Positions 18,917 to 27,210 are shown, counted from the first letter of the stretch. The stretch is 64,000 nt of DNA from Candidatus Parcubacteria bacterium (GCA_018669975.1 JABHSK010000009.1:100710-164709), one strand, 5' to 3'. Notes: a model not told the origin generated them from the letters alone. Translations and numbers: made by a program.

Positions 18917-20059
18917 GTGTTTGAAACAGCCGATTCCAAGCAAGCTTTTTGGAGGTGGCCCCTTGTGGCTACCGGACTATTCCTACTCATTTCTCTGTTT
19001 CGTATCTTCACCGGTCTAACCCCCGACGTCAACAGTCTTGTTTTTCCCTTTGAATTCCCGAACTGGCTAGGTTGGATCCCAGCCGCTGTCAACGCCGGAC
19101 TATTTGTGATGGTCTTCCTGTTGCTGACTAGCAACAAGAAATCGCGAAGCATGCTGAAAAGTCTAGATAACAAAGACGATCATATCGTAGCTGTTATCGC
19201 CGCTTTGGTGATGAGTCTAGTTTTCAGCAATATCTATAGTATGACTGGCATTATCGCCGGTAGCCTACTGATAGGCATACTCATTTTCTTCTTCCTGGAC
19301 CACGAGTTTGATCTGTTAGCTGTTCTGTCCTACATGGTAGTAATTGGTTGGTCACACAACCTCCTAGTACAGACCACAGATCACTATTGGACCTACAGCC
19401 TATTCGTTAGTCCTTTTGAAGCTGTGTTTACAGCCATCATTAGCGTGGTTGCTATGCTTTTAACTGCTGTTGTTATCTACGCTCTTTCTTCCTTGTCGGT
19501 CTACGCCTTCCGGTTTGCCTTCCCCGAGGAAGATGAAAAAAAATACGTTCCCGAAAAATTGGAACCCCGTACTCCGAATACCGAAGAGCAAGCGGCTCTC
19601 CGAATCCTGAAAAATGCTCGTGAATCAGAGGACACAACTCCCACCAAAGATAGCGAGCCTAATCCGGATGCCGAATATACCGAAGCTGGTATTGCCGACA
19701 AGGCCGCTCTAGACACCTTAGTCGATGCTCCAATCAAGACTGGAGATCCCCTTGGTGACGTTGTCCCGGATGAGATGCCAGACCTCTTGGATGGTGACAC
19801 CGATGGTCCTGAAAAGACCGAAGCCGAAGCCGAGTGGGCACCTGATCCGATACATATCGACGATGAAGAGTCTGCACCCGCAGACACCGAAACCGAAATT
19901 ACTTCGGCAACCAAAGACGAAGAGATAACTCCTGTCGAAACTCCAGTAGAGGTTACCCCGCCGGTCGAAACCGGCGAGGATACTCCTGCTGAGGAGACTG
20001 CTGATAAGCCGGTCGAGAATCCGACCGACGAAACCGAACCGGACAAGAAGCCGGCCTAG
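18917..20059 (+). CDS. Hypothetical multi-pass membrane protein with acidic tail
   Basis: I do not recognise this 380-residue protein. The first 200 residues hold about six hydrophobic helices; the rest is a long hydrophilic tail rich in Glu, Asp, Thr and Pro (for example ETPVEVTPPVETGEDTPAEE), likely disordered and outside the lipid. It starts with GTG at 18917, six bases after AAAGGAG, which fixes the start. It has its own consensus promoter and a strong terminator, so it is a single-gene unit. Base composition is clearly richer in GC than the neighbouring ruvA and U32 genes. Confidence 0.8.
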   Translation: MFETADSKQAFWRWPLVATGLFLLISLFRIFTGLTPDVNSLVFPFEFPNWLGWIPAAVNAGLFVMVFLLLTSNKKSRSMLKSLDNKDDHIVAVIAALVMSLVFSNIYSMTGIIAGSLLIGILIFFFLDHEFDLLAVLSYMVVIGWSHNLLVQTTDHYWTYSLFVSPFEAVFTAIISVVAMLLTAVVIYALSSLSVYAFRFAFPEEDEKKYVPEKLEPRTPNTEEQAALRILKNARESEDTTPTKDSEPNPDAEYTEAGIADKAALDTLVDAPIKTGDPLGDVVPDEMPDLLDGDTDGPEKTEAEAEWAPDPIHIDDEESAPADTETEITSATKDEEITPVETPVEVTPPVETGEDTPAEETADKPVENPTDETEPDKKPA

Positions 20060-20068
20060 CAATCTCCG

Positions 20069-20098
20069 ACCCGTCAAGTTCTGCTTGACGGGTTTTTT
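20069..20098 (+). terminator. Intrinsic terminator
   Basis: ACCCGTCAAG (20069-20078), loop TTCTG, CTTGACGGGT (20084-20093), then T6. A perfect 10-bp stem. Confidence 0.92.
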
Positions 20099-20298
20099 AT
20101 TTTAAGATAATATGAGCAATCCGCTAGAAAAAGTACCTTTAATCAAGGAGAGGATGATGCTCGAAAAAATCCTGCCTCTACTTCGGCAAATAAAAAAAAC
20201 TCCAAGCACAACCAGTTTGTGACCACGGTCAGGTCTCATCTCTATGGCTACAAGTTACTGAGCTAATACCAGATGAACCTCTAGAAGAGATTGACATT

Positions 20299-20625
20299 AT
20301 GACCGAGTTAATTAACGATCTACTGGCCAACTGCTCGGATGTTTCATATGCTGCCTGGTGTGTTTCTATACCCGGTCTACTACAGCGAGCCACTATCGGT
20401 GAATTCAACTATGTAATGGACTCACTACCTGGTGCTATCTACAACCGACCAATCGAAGAGTTGGACTTGGGCGCTGAGAAAAATCTATTACTCAAGCAAA
20501 ACAATATTCACACCATCGGCCAACTAATCAAACAAGCTCGACAGAGTGGTCTATTACCTGAAGTCTCCCCCGGTCTCATTAGTGAGGCTATGAGCAAAAT
20601 TAGTTTTAGTGATAACATCCACTGA
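20299..20625 (+). CDS. RNA polymerase alpha-CTD-like protein, probably frameshifted at its 5' end
   Basis: The open frame from ATG 20299 encodes 108 residues. Its C-terminal half (IEELDLGAEKNLLLKQNNIH then TIGQLIKQA) resembles the helix-hairpin-helix alpha-CTD of RNA polymerase, which binds UP elements and activators. This is a similarity judgement by eye. ATG 20299 has no SD. An SD (AAGGAG, 20145-20150) precedes ATG 20157, whose frame runs 21 codons and stops at 20222; removing one A from the A8 run at 20192-20199 joins it to this frame and gives a continuous protein of about 155 residues starting MLEKILPLLRQIKK. So the true gene is probably 20157-20625 with an indel or slippage site. Confidence 0.6.
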   Translation: MTELINDLLANCSDVSYAAWCVSIPGLLQRATIGEFNYVMDSLPGAIYNRPIEELDLGAEKNLLLKQNNIHTIGQLIKQARQSGLLPEVSPGLISEAMSKISFSDNIH

Positions 20626-20631
20626 ACCGTG

Positions 20632-20662
20632 GCCCTGCTTACTAAGTGGGGCTCTTTATTTA
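20632..20662 (+). terminator. Intrinsic terminator
   Basis: GCCCTGCTT (20632-20640), loop ACT, AAGTGGGGC (20644-20652) with two G-U pairs, then TCTTTATTTA. Confidence 0.7.
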
Positions 20663-20700
20663 TAGACAAAAATATTTTTTTATAGTTTAATTTACTTATT

Positions 20701-21960
20701 ATGCCAAACAAAAAACATCAAGTAGAATTACTAGCTCCAGCTGGTTCATATGAAGCACTGCGGGCTGCTATCCAAAACGGTGCCGATGCAGTTTATTTTG
20801 GTGTGGGTCATATCAATATGCGCTCAGTATCAGCAGCCAATTTTGATTTGGATGATTTGGCTAAAATTAGTCAGATTTGTCAGGATAATAAAATAAAAAC
20901 ATACTTAACCGTCAACACCGTACTCTATGATCATGATTTAGAAATGATGCGAAAGCTAATCGATGCTGCTAAGGAAAATAAAATTACCGCTGTAATTGTT
21001 TCAGATATGGCAGCCATCCAATATGCCCATAGCATCGATATGCCTATAAATATTTCCACCCAATTGTCTGTTTCCAATATAGAGGCTATCAAATTCTATT
21101 CTCAATTTGCCGAACAAATTGTATTGGCTAGAGAACTAACCTTGCCAATGATCAAAAATCTAGCCGAAGAAATTACTAAACAAAAAATTAACACCCCTAG
21201 TGGTGGCTTGTTAAAAATTGAGGCTTTTGCCCACGGTGCCCTGTGCATCGGAATATCTGGTCGTTGTTACATGAGCCTTTATAATAGTAACGCTTCAGCT
21301 AATTGTGGTGCCTGCCGACAGATGTGCCGTCGACAATATGAAGTAAAAGATAAAGACACTGGGCAAAAAATGGTGCTCGACAATGAATTTGTAATGAGCC
21401 CCAAAGATATTTGCACTATTGGTTTTTTACCCGACCTATTAGATGCTGGTGTCTCTAGTCTTAAAATTGAAGGTCGTGGACGCTCTCCTGAATATGTAGC
21501 CATTGTTATCAAAAGCTACCGCGAAGCTCTAGACAGCATCAATGATGGTACTTATACTTTAGCCAAAGTAAAAACCTGGGAAGAAAAATTAAAGACAGTC
21601 TATAATAGAAAATTAAGTGATGGTTATTATCTGGGTAAACCAATCCATGAATGGTCTGCCTCTGGTAATAGTCAAGCTACCGAACAAAAGTTTTTTGCCG
21701 GAGTAGTAACTCATTATTTCTCTAAAGCCAAGGTAGCCGAAATTCAACTTCAGGCTCACAAACTAAAAGTTGGGGATAGGTTTTCTATCACTGGCCCAAG
21801 CACTGGTGTGTTGTTTGGGAAAATAGATTCACTTAGACTAGAAGATGAATCCGAGGCCAAACAGGCTAACAAAGATGCTTTGATTACAATCCCCATCAAA
21901 GAGCCTGTCAAAAAAAATGATAAATTATATCTTATTAAATCAAGAAAAATATACGATTAA
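20701..21960 (+). CDS. Peptidase U32 family protein
   Basis: The 419-residue protein starts QVELLAPAGSYEALRAAIQNGADAVYFG in pattern (residues about 7-34) and carries the U32 signature EAFAHGALCIGISGRCYMS near 180, with further cysteines (NCGACRQMCRR) just after. U32 proteins were named as collagenase-like proteases, but characterised members such as TrhP and RlhA take part in hydroxylation of RNA bases. The cysteine cluster and the ferredoxin gene 6 bases downstream favour a redox RNA-modification role; this is inference. Start ATG has an AT-rich upstream region and no SD, as usual for core genes here. Confidence 0.9.
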   Translation: MPNKKHQVELLAPAGSYEALRAAIQNGADAVYFGVGHINMRSVSAANFDLDDLAKISQICQDNKIKTYLTVNTVLYDHDLEMMRKLIDAAKENKITAVIVSDMAAIQYAHSIDMPINISTQLSVSNIEAIKFYSQFAEQIVLARELTLPMIKNLAEEITKQKINTPSGGLLKIEAFAHGALCIGISGRCYMSLYNSNASANCGACRQMCRRQYEVKDKDTGQKMVLDNEFVMSPKDICTIGFLPDLLDAGVSSLKIEGRGRSPEYVAIVIKSYREALDSINDGTYTLAKVKTWEEKLKTVYNRKLSDGYYLGKPIHEWSASGNSQATEQKFFAGVVTHYFSKAKVAEIQLQAHKLKVGDRFSITGPSTGVLFGKIDSLRLEDESEAKQANKDALITIPIKEPVKKNDKLYLIKSRKIYD

Positions 21961-21966
21961 AATATT

Positions 21967-22200
21967 ATGAAAAAATATAAAGTAACAGTTGATAGAAATA
22001 AATGTATTAGTTGCGCCGTTTGCGTCAGCTTGTGTCCAGAAATTTTTAGCATTAGCGCTGATAATAAAATCCAAAGTAAGAGCTTTGAACAAAAAGGGGA
22101 TTTATTAGTTGGTGAGGTGGACGAGTCTCAACTACTAGCAGTCCAACAAGCTTCTCAAGCTTGTGTTGAAAATGTCATCAAAATAGAAAAAATAAAATAA
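21967..22200 (+). CDS. 4Fe-4S ferredoxin
   Basis: A 77-residue ferredoxin with the motif CISCAVCVSLCP (C-x2-C-x2-C-x3-C-P) near residue 14 and a further Cys near the C-terminus (ACVENV), consistent with one 4Fe-4S cluster and small electron-transfer function. It is 6 bases downstream of the U32 gene, so the two are cotranscribed and the ferredoxin may supply electrons to it. Confidence 0.88.
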   Translation: MKKYKVTVDRNKCISCAVCVSLCPEIFSISADNKIQSKSFEQKGDLLVGEVDESQLLAVQQASQACVENVIKIEKIK

Positions 22201-22217
22201 CCATACAAACACCGATT

Positions 22218-22247
22218 AGAGGTCGATTTCTTCGGCCTCTTTTTTTA
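22218..22247 (+). terminator. Intrinsic terminator after ferredoxin
   Basis: AGAGGTCGA / TCGGCCTCT stem (one G-U pair) followed by T7. Confidence 0.8.
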
Positions 22248-22396
22248 TTTTTTAAACAACCAAAAAACACCCCAATCGCGCAAGAGTGCTTTCCGGTCTG
22301 TCCTATTGTCTTGGACAAAATAAATTTTGCCTATCTCAAAAACCTTTTTAACAAAGGCGTATTGAGATAATGGCATTATACCAAACTTTCAAAAAC

Positions 22397-22425
22397 TTGA
22401 CAAACGTTATCCACAGCCTTAATAT
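22397..22425 (+). promoter_or_regulatory. Consensus promoter with an embedded DnaA box
   Basis: TTGACA (22397-22402), 17-base spacer, TAATAT (22420-22425). The spacer contains TTATCCACA (22407-22415), a perfect DnaA box. It drives the 6S-like RNA. The preceding stretch 22250-22395 shows nothing recognisable. Confidence 0.8.
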
Positions 22426-22431
22426 AGGTAA

Positions 22432-22640
22432 TATTACATATAGAACCTTACATATAGATGGACTGTCAGGGGTTAGTCCTTGGAAAACCTGAAAGGCCCT
22501 CATTGGCCAGCAAGCACCCATCGTCGGGTAATAAGATTTGCGCCCAATGTAGGCCGCTATGGATTTCAGCTTTCCGAGTGTCTCGGTACCCTTGGCAGTC
22601 CACCATTTTATTCGACTCTACTTCGGTAGAGTCTTTTTTT
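22432..22640 (+). ncRNA. Structured small RNA, 6S RNA-like
   Basis: A consensus promoter, no convincing reading frame and an intrinsic terminator (22614-22640) bound this transcript. It folds as one long rod: GGACTG (22460-22465) pairs with CAGTCC (22596-22601), AGGG with CCCT next to it, then a large internal loop whose 3' side can form CCGAG-TGT-CTCGG, then GGAAA/TTTCC with CTGAAA/TTTCAG, GGCC/GGCC, CATTGG/CCAATG and an apical hairpin ACCC/GGGT. A closing stem, central bubble and long apical stem is the layout of 6S RNA, which mimics an open promoter and binds the housekeeping RNA polymerase. Identity is inferred from architecture only. Confidence 0.5.
22614..22640 (+). terminator. Intrinsic terminator of the 6S-like RNA
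   Basis: GACTCTAC-TTCG-GTAGAGTC followed by T7. The same 20-base hairpin ends the small RNA at 48798-48825. Confidence 0.9.
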
Positions 22641-22650
22641 TGATCAAAAT

Positions 22651-22680
22651 AAAAAACCCCGCCGAGTGGCGAGGTTTTTT
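22651..22680 (-). terminator. Intrinsic terminator after dnaN
   Basis: On the minus strand AAAAAACCTCGCC / GGCGGGGTTTTTT, with one mismatch, lies about 30 bases after the dnaN stop. Confidence 0.85.
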
Positions 22681-22709
22681 ACTGGTAAATTTTATTCTGG
22701 TTTTATAAA

Positions 22710-23810
22710 TTACTGCCTAATGGGCATTATTAAATAAACATACTTATCATCACCAGTTGATTGTACTAGCCCTGGTGAAGCGTTGTTGTTAATCTTTACA
22801 ATTATATCATCGCCATCGATATTACTCAGACCATCTAGTAGGTAGCGGTGGTTAAAAACTATGTCGTTGTCGCCGCCTTTAATCTCAGCTGGGACCTTGG
22901 CCACACTAGTACCCGTATTGGACGCTGTGGTGGCTACTACGATCTCCTGAGCCTTACTGTCAAAGGTTAGTTTAATGTCATTGATGCCCTGCTTACAAAA
23001 TAGAGCAACCGATTTTATAGCTGGCGCTAATTTACTAGCCACACACTTGATGGTGGTGGTAAAATCGTCTGGAATAATTTGGGTGTAGTCTGGGTATTTA
23101 CCATCAATTACTCTGGAAATTAATTCCACTCCATCGAAGACAAACATGATTTGATTTTCATTGAAGTATATTTTTAGTTTTTGATCATTTTGTTCACCCA
23201 AAATACGCAATAATTCCTGTAGGGTTTTCAGAGGAACAATCAAATCTTTTTCTTTGTCATTTTGGATATCAACTTTCTTTTCTGCCAAACGATAACTATC
23301 AGTAGCTGCTAGAATTAGTTTGTTTTTAGTAAAATTAAAGTTAACCGCGTTAATCTCTACTCGTGAGTTGTCCAATGAAGCAGCAAAGATGGCCTGGCTA
23401 AGGCTTTTTCTAAATTCAGCCACCGGCAACTCCACTTCGTTTTCTTTTTCAATCTCTGGAATTAGTGGAAAGTCCTCTGCCTCCATACCACTAATAACTG
23501 TTTCTTGATTTTTGGTTTTAACCTCTAGGTTTTCTTCTTGCAACTTCATTTCAATATTCTCCCTGGGTAACAGGGATACAAAACTATTAAGAAGTTTGGC
23601 GTCAACGGTATATTCACCGATATCTTCTATTTTACTCCTAACAAAAACCTTAATGCCAATTTCTAAATCAGTAGTTATTAAATTAAGCCCCTCCTTGTCT
23701 GCTTTTAACAATACGTTGTTTAGGATAGGTAGGTTACTATTCTTATTGGCAATATGAGATACTAATCCCAAACCTTTATTTAAATTTTCTTGTGTGCAAA
23801 TTATCCTCAT
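22710..23810 (-). CDS. dnaN: DNA polymerase III subunit beta (sliding clamp)
   Basis: DnaN is the ring-shaped clamp that tethers the replicative polymerase. The 366-residue protein shows the family pattern: MRIICTQENLNKGLGLVSHI at the N-terminus, NLPILNNVLLKA, and the C-terminal YVYLIMPIRQ. Three repeated domains of about 120 residues are expected. It lies downstream of dnaA on the same strand with a 271-base gap that holds the origin-like element. No SD precedes the ATG. Confidence 0.97.
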   Translation of the reverse strand: MRIICTQENLNKGLGLVSHIANKNSNLPILNNVLLKADKEGLNLITTDLEIGIKVFVRSKIEDIGEYTVDAKLLNSFVSLLPRENIEMKLQEENLEVKTKNQETVISGMEAEDFPLIPEIEKENEVELPVAEFRKSLSQAIFAASLDNSRVEINAVNFNFTKNKLILAATDSYRLAEKKVDIQNDKEKDLIVPLKTLQELLRILGEQNDQKLKIYFNENQIMFVFDGVELISRVIDGKYPDYTQIIPDDFTTTIKCVASKLAPAIKSVALFCKQGINDIKLTFDSKAQEIVVATTASNTGTSVAKVPAEIKGGDNDIVFNHRYLLDGLSNIDGDDIIVKINNNASPGLVQSTGDDKYVYLIMPIRQ

Positions 23811-23820
23811 ATTATTAGTT

Positions 23821-24080
23821 ATTATTTTTTTATATATATAATAGGTAGTAGTAGTAGGGACTGTTGATATGTTAATAAGTCTGGAAAAATCTTTAGTTTT
23901 GTTTTACTTTTTGAAGATTTTTGGGGAAAAGTGCCAGTGGATAATATTGTGTTTAACTGTTGATGTCTGCCCGAGTAGTCAACAGGCCTAGGTTGCTCGT
24001 TTTTACTTGGTTGATAACTTCTTGTTTATCAACAGGGTTTTCAAGAGGTGTAAATAGACTTAGTAATAAGTTATAAACAA
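23821..24080. other. Probable replication origin (oriC) in the dnaA-dnaN gap
   Basis: An AT-only stretch (23821-23842) is followed by four TAG triplets in a row (23846-23857, DnaA-trio pattern), a short GGGA, and two DnaA-box-like sites TGTTGATAT (23862-23870) and TGTTAATAA (23870-23878). Further boxes are AGTGGATAA near 23936, GGTTGATAA near 24009 and TTATCAACA near 24027. AT-rich unwinding region, trios and boxes in this order is the basal unwinding system known from Bacillus subtilis. There is no gene here. Confidence 0.7.
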
Positions 24081-24081
24081 T

Positions 24082-25455
24082 TTATTCGTAGATTTTTTGT
24101 CTCAATACAGCCACGTCATTTTTTATTTTATCGTCAACATCTATTAATCTAGAAATTTTAATACAGGCATGCATGGCGGTGGTGTGATCTCGACCACCAA
24201 CATCTCGTCCTATATTAGGATAGGAAGCTTTGAGCTCTTCTCTCATTAAAAACATGGAGATTTGACGGGGTACAACCAATTCTCTTTTACGACTAGCCCC
24301 CAACAGATCCACCATTTCAATATCAAAAAATATTGTGACAGCATTAAGTAGTCGCTTGCTGGTTAATCCAGCCTTTTTAGGATTAGTAGAAATACCACCA
24401 AGAATAGCTTTGACGCTTTCTAGGGTTGGTGTGTTGTTGTTGAGTTGGTGGAAAGCAACAATTCTATTTAAAGCACCCTCTAACTCACGAATGTTCTCCT
24501 GGATATTCTCAGCTACAAAATTAATAATATCTTTATCAAGTTTATATCCTTTTTCTTGGCACTTGATTTGTAAAATAGCTACTCTAGTTTCTAAATCAGG
24601 AAAAGAGATATCAGCTATCATCCCCCACTCAAATCTGGATATCAAACGACTTTCTATAGAAGGGATAGCCTTGGGTGGTCGATCAGATGAGAGTACTATT
24701 TGTTTGTTATTTTGATGTAGAGCATTAAAGGTGTGAAAAAACTCTTCTTGAGTTTGTTCTTTACCAGCAATAAACTGTATATCATCAATTAATAACACAT
24801 CAACACTACGGTATTTTTCTTTAAATTGGTCAGTTTTACCATTTTTGATAGCGTATATAAAGTCATTGGTAAATTTCTCACTATTAATGTAGAGAACTTT
24901 TTTATTTGGGTGCTTAGCCAAAATAGCATTGCCAATGGCTTGAATAAGATGTGTTTTGCCCAAACCAACACCACCATAGATAAATAAAGGGTTATATAGA
25001 GCACCTGGCTTTTGGGCGGCTGCGTGAGAGGCAGCTTGAGCTAACTCGTTGCCAGGGCCAACCACAAAACTATTGAAAACATAGTCAGGATTAAGGCCAA
25101 AACGGGCCACAACCCTATCTGAATTATTGTCTGAGTTATGCACAACCGCAGTTTCTACATCAACTGGCCTCGCTTGTTTTTCGCTAGCCTTAGCTAAAGT
25201 ATCCTTGTTTCCTACCCTGTAGATAACTTGTAGATTGTTTTTTGATAAAACATGTTCCAAGGCTGTGGTAATTTTGTCATGGTACTTCTTTTCTAGCCAA
25301 ACCTTAGTAAAAGCATTGGGTACACCAACCACCGCCTGATCATTGTCAGTAGAAATAATAAAGGTATTTTTGAACCAGGTTGTGAAGTTAGCCTTACTAA
25401 TTGATAATTCTAGTTCAGCCAAGACATTTTCCCAAGTTTTATCGTGGTCATGCAT
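24082..25455 (-). CDS. dnaA: Chromosomal replication initiator DnaA
   Basis: DnaA (457 residues) melts the origin. It has domain I at residues 1-80, a variable linker (about 85-120), the AAA+ domain with Walker A GGVGLGKTH at 161-169 and Walker B VDVLLIDDIQF, and the C-terminal DNA-binding domain with GGRDHTTAMHAC near residue 425, the DnaA-box signature. Length is normal. It is divergent from rpmH, the classic bacterial origin arrangement. Confidence 0.98.
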   Translation of the reverse strand: MHDHDKTWENVLAELELSISKANFTTWFKNTFIISTDNDQAVVGVPNAFTKVWLEKKYHDKITTALEHVLSKNNLQVIYRVGNKDTLAKASEKQARPVDVETAVVHNSDNNSDRVVARFGLNPDYVFNSFVVGPGNELAQAASHAAAQKPGALYNPLFIYGGVGLGKTHLIQAIGNAILAKHPNKKVLYINSEKFTNDFIYAIKNGKTDQFKEKYRSVDVLLIDDIQFIAGKEQTQEEFFHTFNALHQNNKQIVLSSDRPPKAIPSIESRLISRFEWGMIADISFPDLETRVAILQIKCQEKGYKLDKDIINFVAENIQENIRELEGALNRIVAFHQLNNNTPTLESVKAILGGISTNPKKAGLTSKRLLNAVTIFFDIEMVDLLGASRKRELVVPRQISMFLMREELKASYPNIGRDVGGRDHTTAMHACIKISRLIDVDDKIKNDVAVLRQKIYE

Positions 25456-25487
25456 ATATTTTTTTGGGTCTAAAAATTCAATCTGTT

Positions 25488-25517
25488 ATTATAGTATCAT
25501 AAAATAAAGTTTACCAA
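25488..25517 (-). promoter_or_regulatory. dnaA promoter
   Basis: On the minus strand TTGGTA (25512-25517), 18-base spacer, perfect TATAAT (25488-25493). A DnaA box TTATCAACA (minus strand, near 25543-25551) lies just upstream and could mediate autoregulation. Confidence 0.65.
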
Positions 25518-25579
25518 AATACAAGAAAAGTTAATAAAATGTTGATAAAATGCGGACAAAGTGGACAAGTCTCAGAGAC

Positions 25580-25608
25580 TTGCCAAAAGACTATGATTAT
25601 GCTATCTT
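25580..25608 (+). promoter_or_regulatory. rpmH promoter
   Basis: TTGCCA (25580-25585), 17-base spacer, TATCTT (25603-25608), about 35 bases before the rpmH start. Confidence 0.55.
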
Positions 25609-25648
25609 TAGTGCGTTAAATTAACAATTCTGTAATAAGCTGTATTAT

Positions 25649-25789
25649 ATGTCAACTAAGAGAACTTATCAACCAAAGAAAAGAAAAAGAGCGAAAACTC
25701 ACGGTTTTAGAGCCAGGATGTCTACAAAGGGTGGGAAAAGAGTGGTTAAAAGACGCAGAGCTAAAGGTAGAGCTAAGCTAGCGGCTTAG
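25649..25789 (+). CDS. rpmH: 50S ribosomal protein L34
   Basis: A 46-residue, very basic protein starting MSTKRTYQPKKRKRAKTHGF and ending RRRAKGRAKLAA; the family core is RTYQP-K-KR-R-HGFR-RM-T--G. It is a structural protein of the large subunit. It heads the plus-strand rpmH-rnpA-yidD-yidC run and is divergent from dnaA. Confidence 0.97.
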   Translation: MSTKRTYQPKKRKRAKTHGFRARMSTKGGKRVVKRRRAKGRAKLAA

Positions 25790-25816
25790 TTTTGGTTTAA
25801 ATATTAAGGCAAAAAA

Positions 25817-26164
25817 ATGCTGCCTAAAGCTAACCGATTACATCAAGACAAAGAAATCAAAAGGTTGGCCCAAACGGGTAAAACCTTTTTTTTGCCTCAA
25901 TTAATCATAAAACACTCTGATAATAAGGAAGATGCCGTTAAAATTGGTTTTGTGATATCTACCAAGGTAGATAAAAGGGCTGTGGTTCGCAACAAGTTAG
26001 CTAGACGACTACGAGAAGCTGTAAAAAAGCTTTTGCCAAGGATAAAAACAGGCACTTCTGTGCTAATTATAGCTAAAAAACAAGCCCTAGAGCTAGATTT
26101 TGCCCAACTAGAAAAACAGTTAGATTTTGCTTTTTCCAAGATAAGAATTTATAATAAAGATTAA
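25817..26164 (+). CDS. rnpA: Ribonuclease P protein component
   Basis: RnpA assists the catalytic RNA that trims tRNA 5' ends. The 115-residue protein is basic and has the conserved block KRAVVRNKLARRLREAVKKL (about residues 53-73), matching the family R-x-x-x-R-N-x-x-K-R-x-x-R-E motif. It lies 27 bases after rpmH. No RNase P RNA gene was identified in the window. Confidence 0.95.
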   Translation: MLPKANRLHQDKEIKRLAQTGKTFFLPQLIIKHSDNKEDAVKIGFVISTKVDKRAVVRNKLARRLREAVKKLLPRIKTGTSVLIIAKKQALELDFAQLEKQLDFAFSKIRIYNKD

Positions 26165-26170
26165 TTTTAT

Positions 26171-26434
26171 ATGTATATCTTTGATTATTTGAATAAAATA
26201 ATCACCAAGATATTGCTAGTCAGTATTCGTGTGTATCAAAAGACCTTGTCACCGGACACAGGTTGGTTTAAAGAGCGTTATCCATTTGGATATTGTCGGT
26301 ATCATCCAACTTGTTCAGAATATAGTTATAGAGCGATTAAAAAACATGGGCCACTTAAAGGAAGCCTTAAAGGTATTTGGCGGATTATACGTTGTAATCC
26401 ATTTTCCAAAGGTGGTCACGATCCCCTTTTATAA
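26171..26434 (+). CDS. yidD: Membrane protein insertion efficiency factor YidD
   Basis: The 87-residue protein shows the YidD pattern: VYQKTLSPDTGW, CRYHPTCSEYSYRAIKKHGP and RCNPFSKGGHDPLL, including the three conserved cysteines. YidD helps insertion of membrane proteins together with YidC. It is slightly longer at the N-terminus than typical members. It lies between rnpA and yidC as in many bacteria. Confidence 0.95.
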   Translation: MYIFDYLNKIITKILLVSIRVYQKTLSPDTGWFKERYPFGYCRYHPTCSEYSYRAIKKHGPLKGSLKGIWRIIRCNPFSKGGHDPLL

Positions 26435-26459
26435 AAATTATTAAAATAAAAAAATTAAT

Positions 26460-27191
26460 ATGAATCCATTTACTATTATTTTCTACGAACCGATTTTTAA
26501 CTTGTTGGTTTATTTATATAATATTGTACCAGGAAATGATTTGGGTGTAGCTATTATTTTGCTGACCCTGATTGTTCGTTTGGCATTATATCTTCCTTCA
26601 AAAAAATCTATTACCGCTCAGAAAGATTTGGCTACCTTGCAACCAGAGATAGACAAGCTCAAAGAGAGGTATAAAGACGACAAGGAAAAAATGGGACCAG
26701 AGTTGATGGCTTTATATAAGAAGAGAAAAATAAATCCACTTTCTTCTTGTCTGCCAACTTTGATTCAACTTCCTTTTCTGTTTGCCATCTACAGGGTTTT
26801 CTGGAATGGTCTATCAGATGAGAATGCTATGGATGCCCTCTATACTTTTGTAGCCAATCCGGGCGCACTAAACACCATGGCTTTTGGATTCTTTGATTTA
26901 TCAGAGAAAAGTATTATCGTAGCTCTATTGGCTGGTGCAGCTCAGTTCTGGCAATCAAAAATGATGGTGGCCAAGAAGTCCGCTGGTGGCGGTGCAGCCG
27001 CAGCCATGGGTCAACAGATGGTTTATATAATGCCAGTCATTACTGTTGTGATTGGTTCTCAGTTCAAAGCTGGTCTAACATTTTATTGGTTGCTAACCAC
27101 TTTATTTTCCGTAGGTCAACAATACTTAGTTCTAGGCTCTAAAAAGAAAAAAGACGCAAAAGAGGCCGTAGAAGTAATTGATAAAAAGTAA
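26460..27191 (+). CDS. yidC: Membrane protein insertase YidC/Oxa1
   Basis: The 243-residue protein has the YidC/Oxa1/Alb3 core: an N-terminal hydrophobic helix, GVAIILLTLIVRLALYLP with the conserved arginine in the groove, KYKDDKEKM-type hairpin, PTLIQLPFLFAIYRVF, and a final helix pair (MGQQMVYIMPVITVVIG). It inserts proteins into the cytoplasmic membrane alone or with Sec. Its length resembles the short Gram-positive type without the large periplasmic domain. Confidence 0.95.
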   Translation: MNPFTIIFYEPIFNLLVYLYNIVPGNDLGVAIILLTLIVRLALYLPSKKSITAQKDLATLQPEIDKLKERYKDDKEKMGPELMALYKKRKINPLSSCLPTLIQLPFLFAIYRVFWNGLSDENAMDALYTFVANPGALNTMAFGFFDLSEKSIIVALLAGAAQFWQSKMMVAKKSAGGGAAAAMGQQMVYIMPVITVVIGSQFKAGLTFYWLLTTLFSVGQQYLVLGSKKKKDAKEAVEVIDKK

Positions 27192-27210
27192 ACTTAAAAC
27201 AATCAAAAAT

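Noticed and set aside
19501..20046. Minus-strand ORF opposite the acidic tail at 18917
   Set aside because: Ser/Gly/Val-rich shadow of a Glu/Thr/Pro-rich frame; the plus-strand gene has the SD, promoter and terminator.
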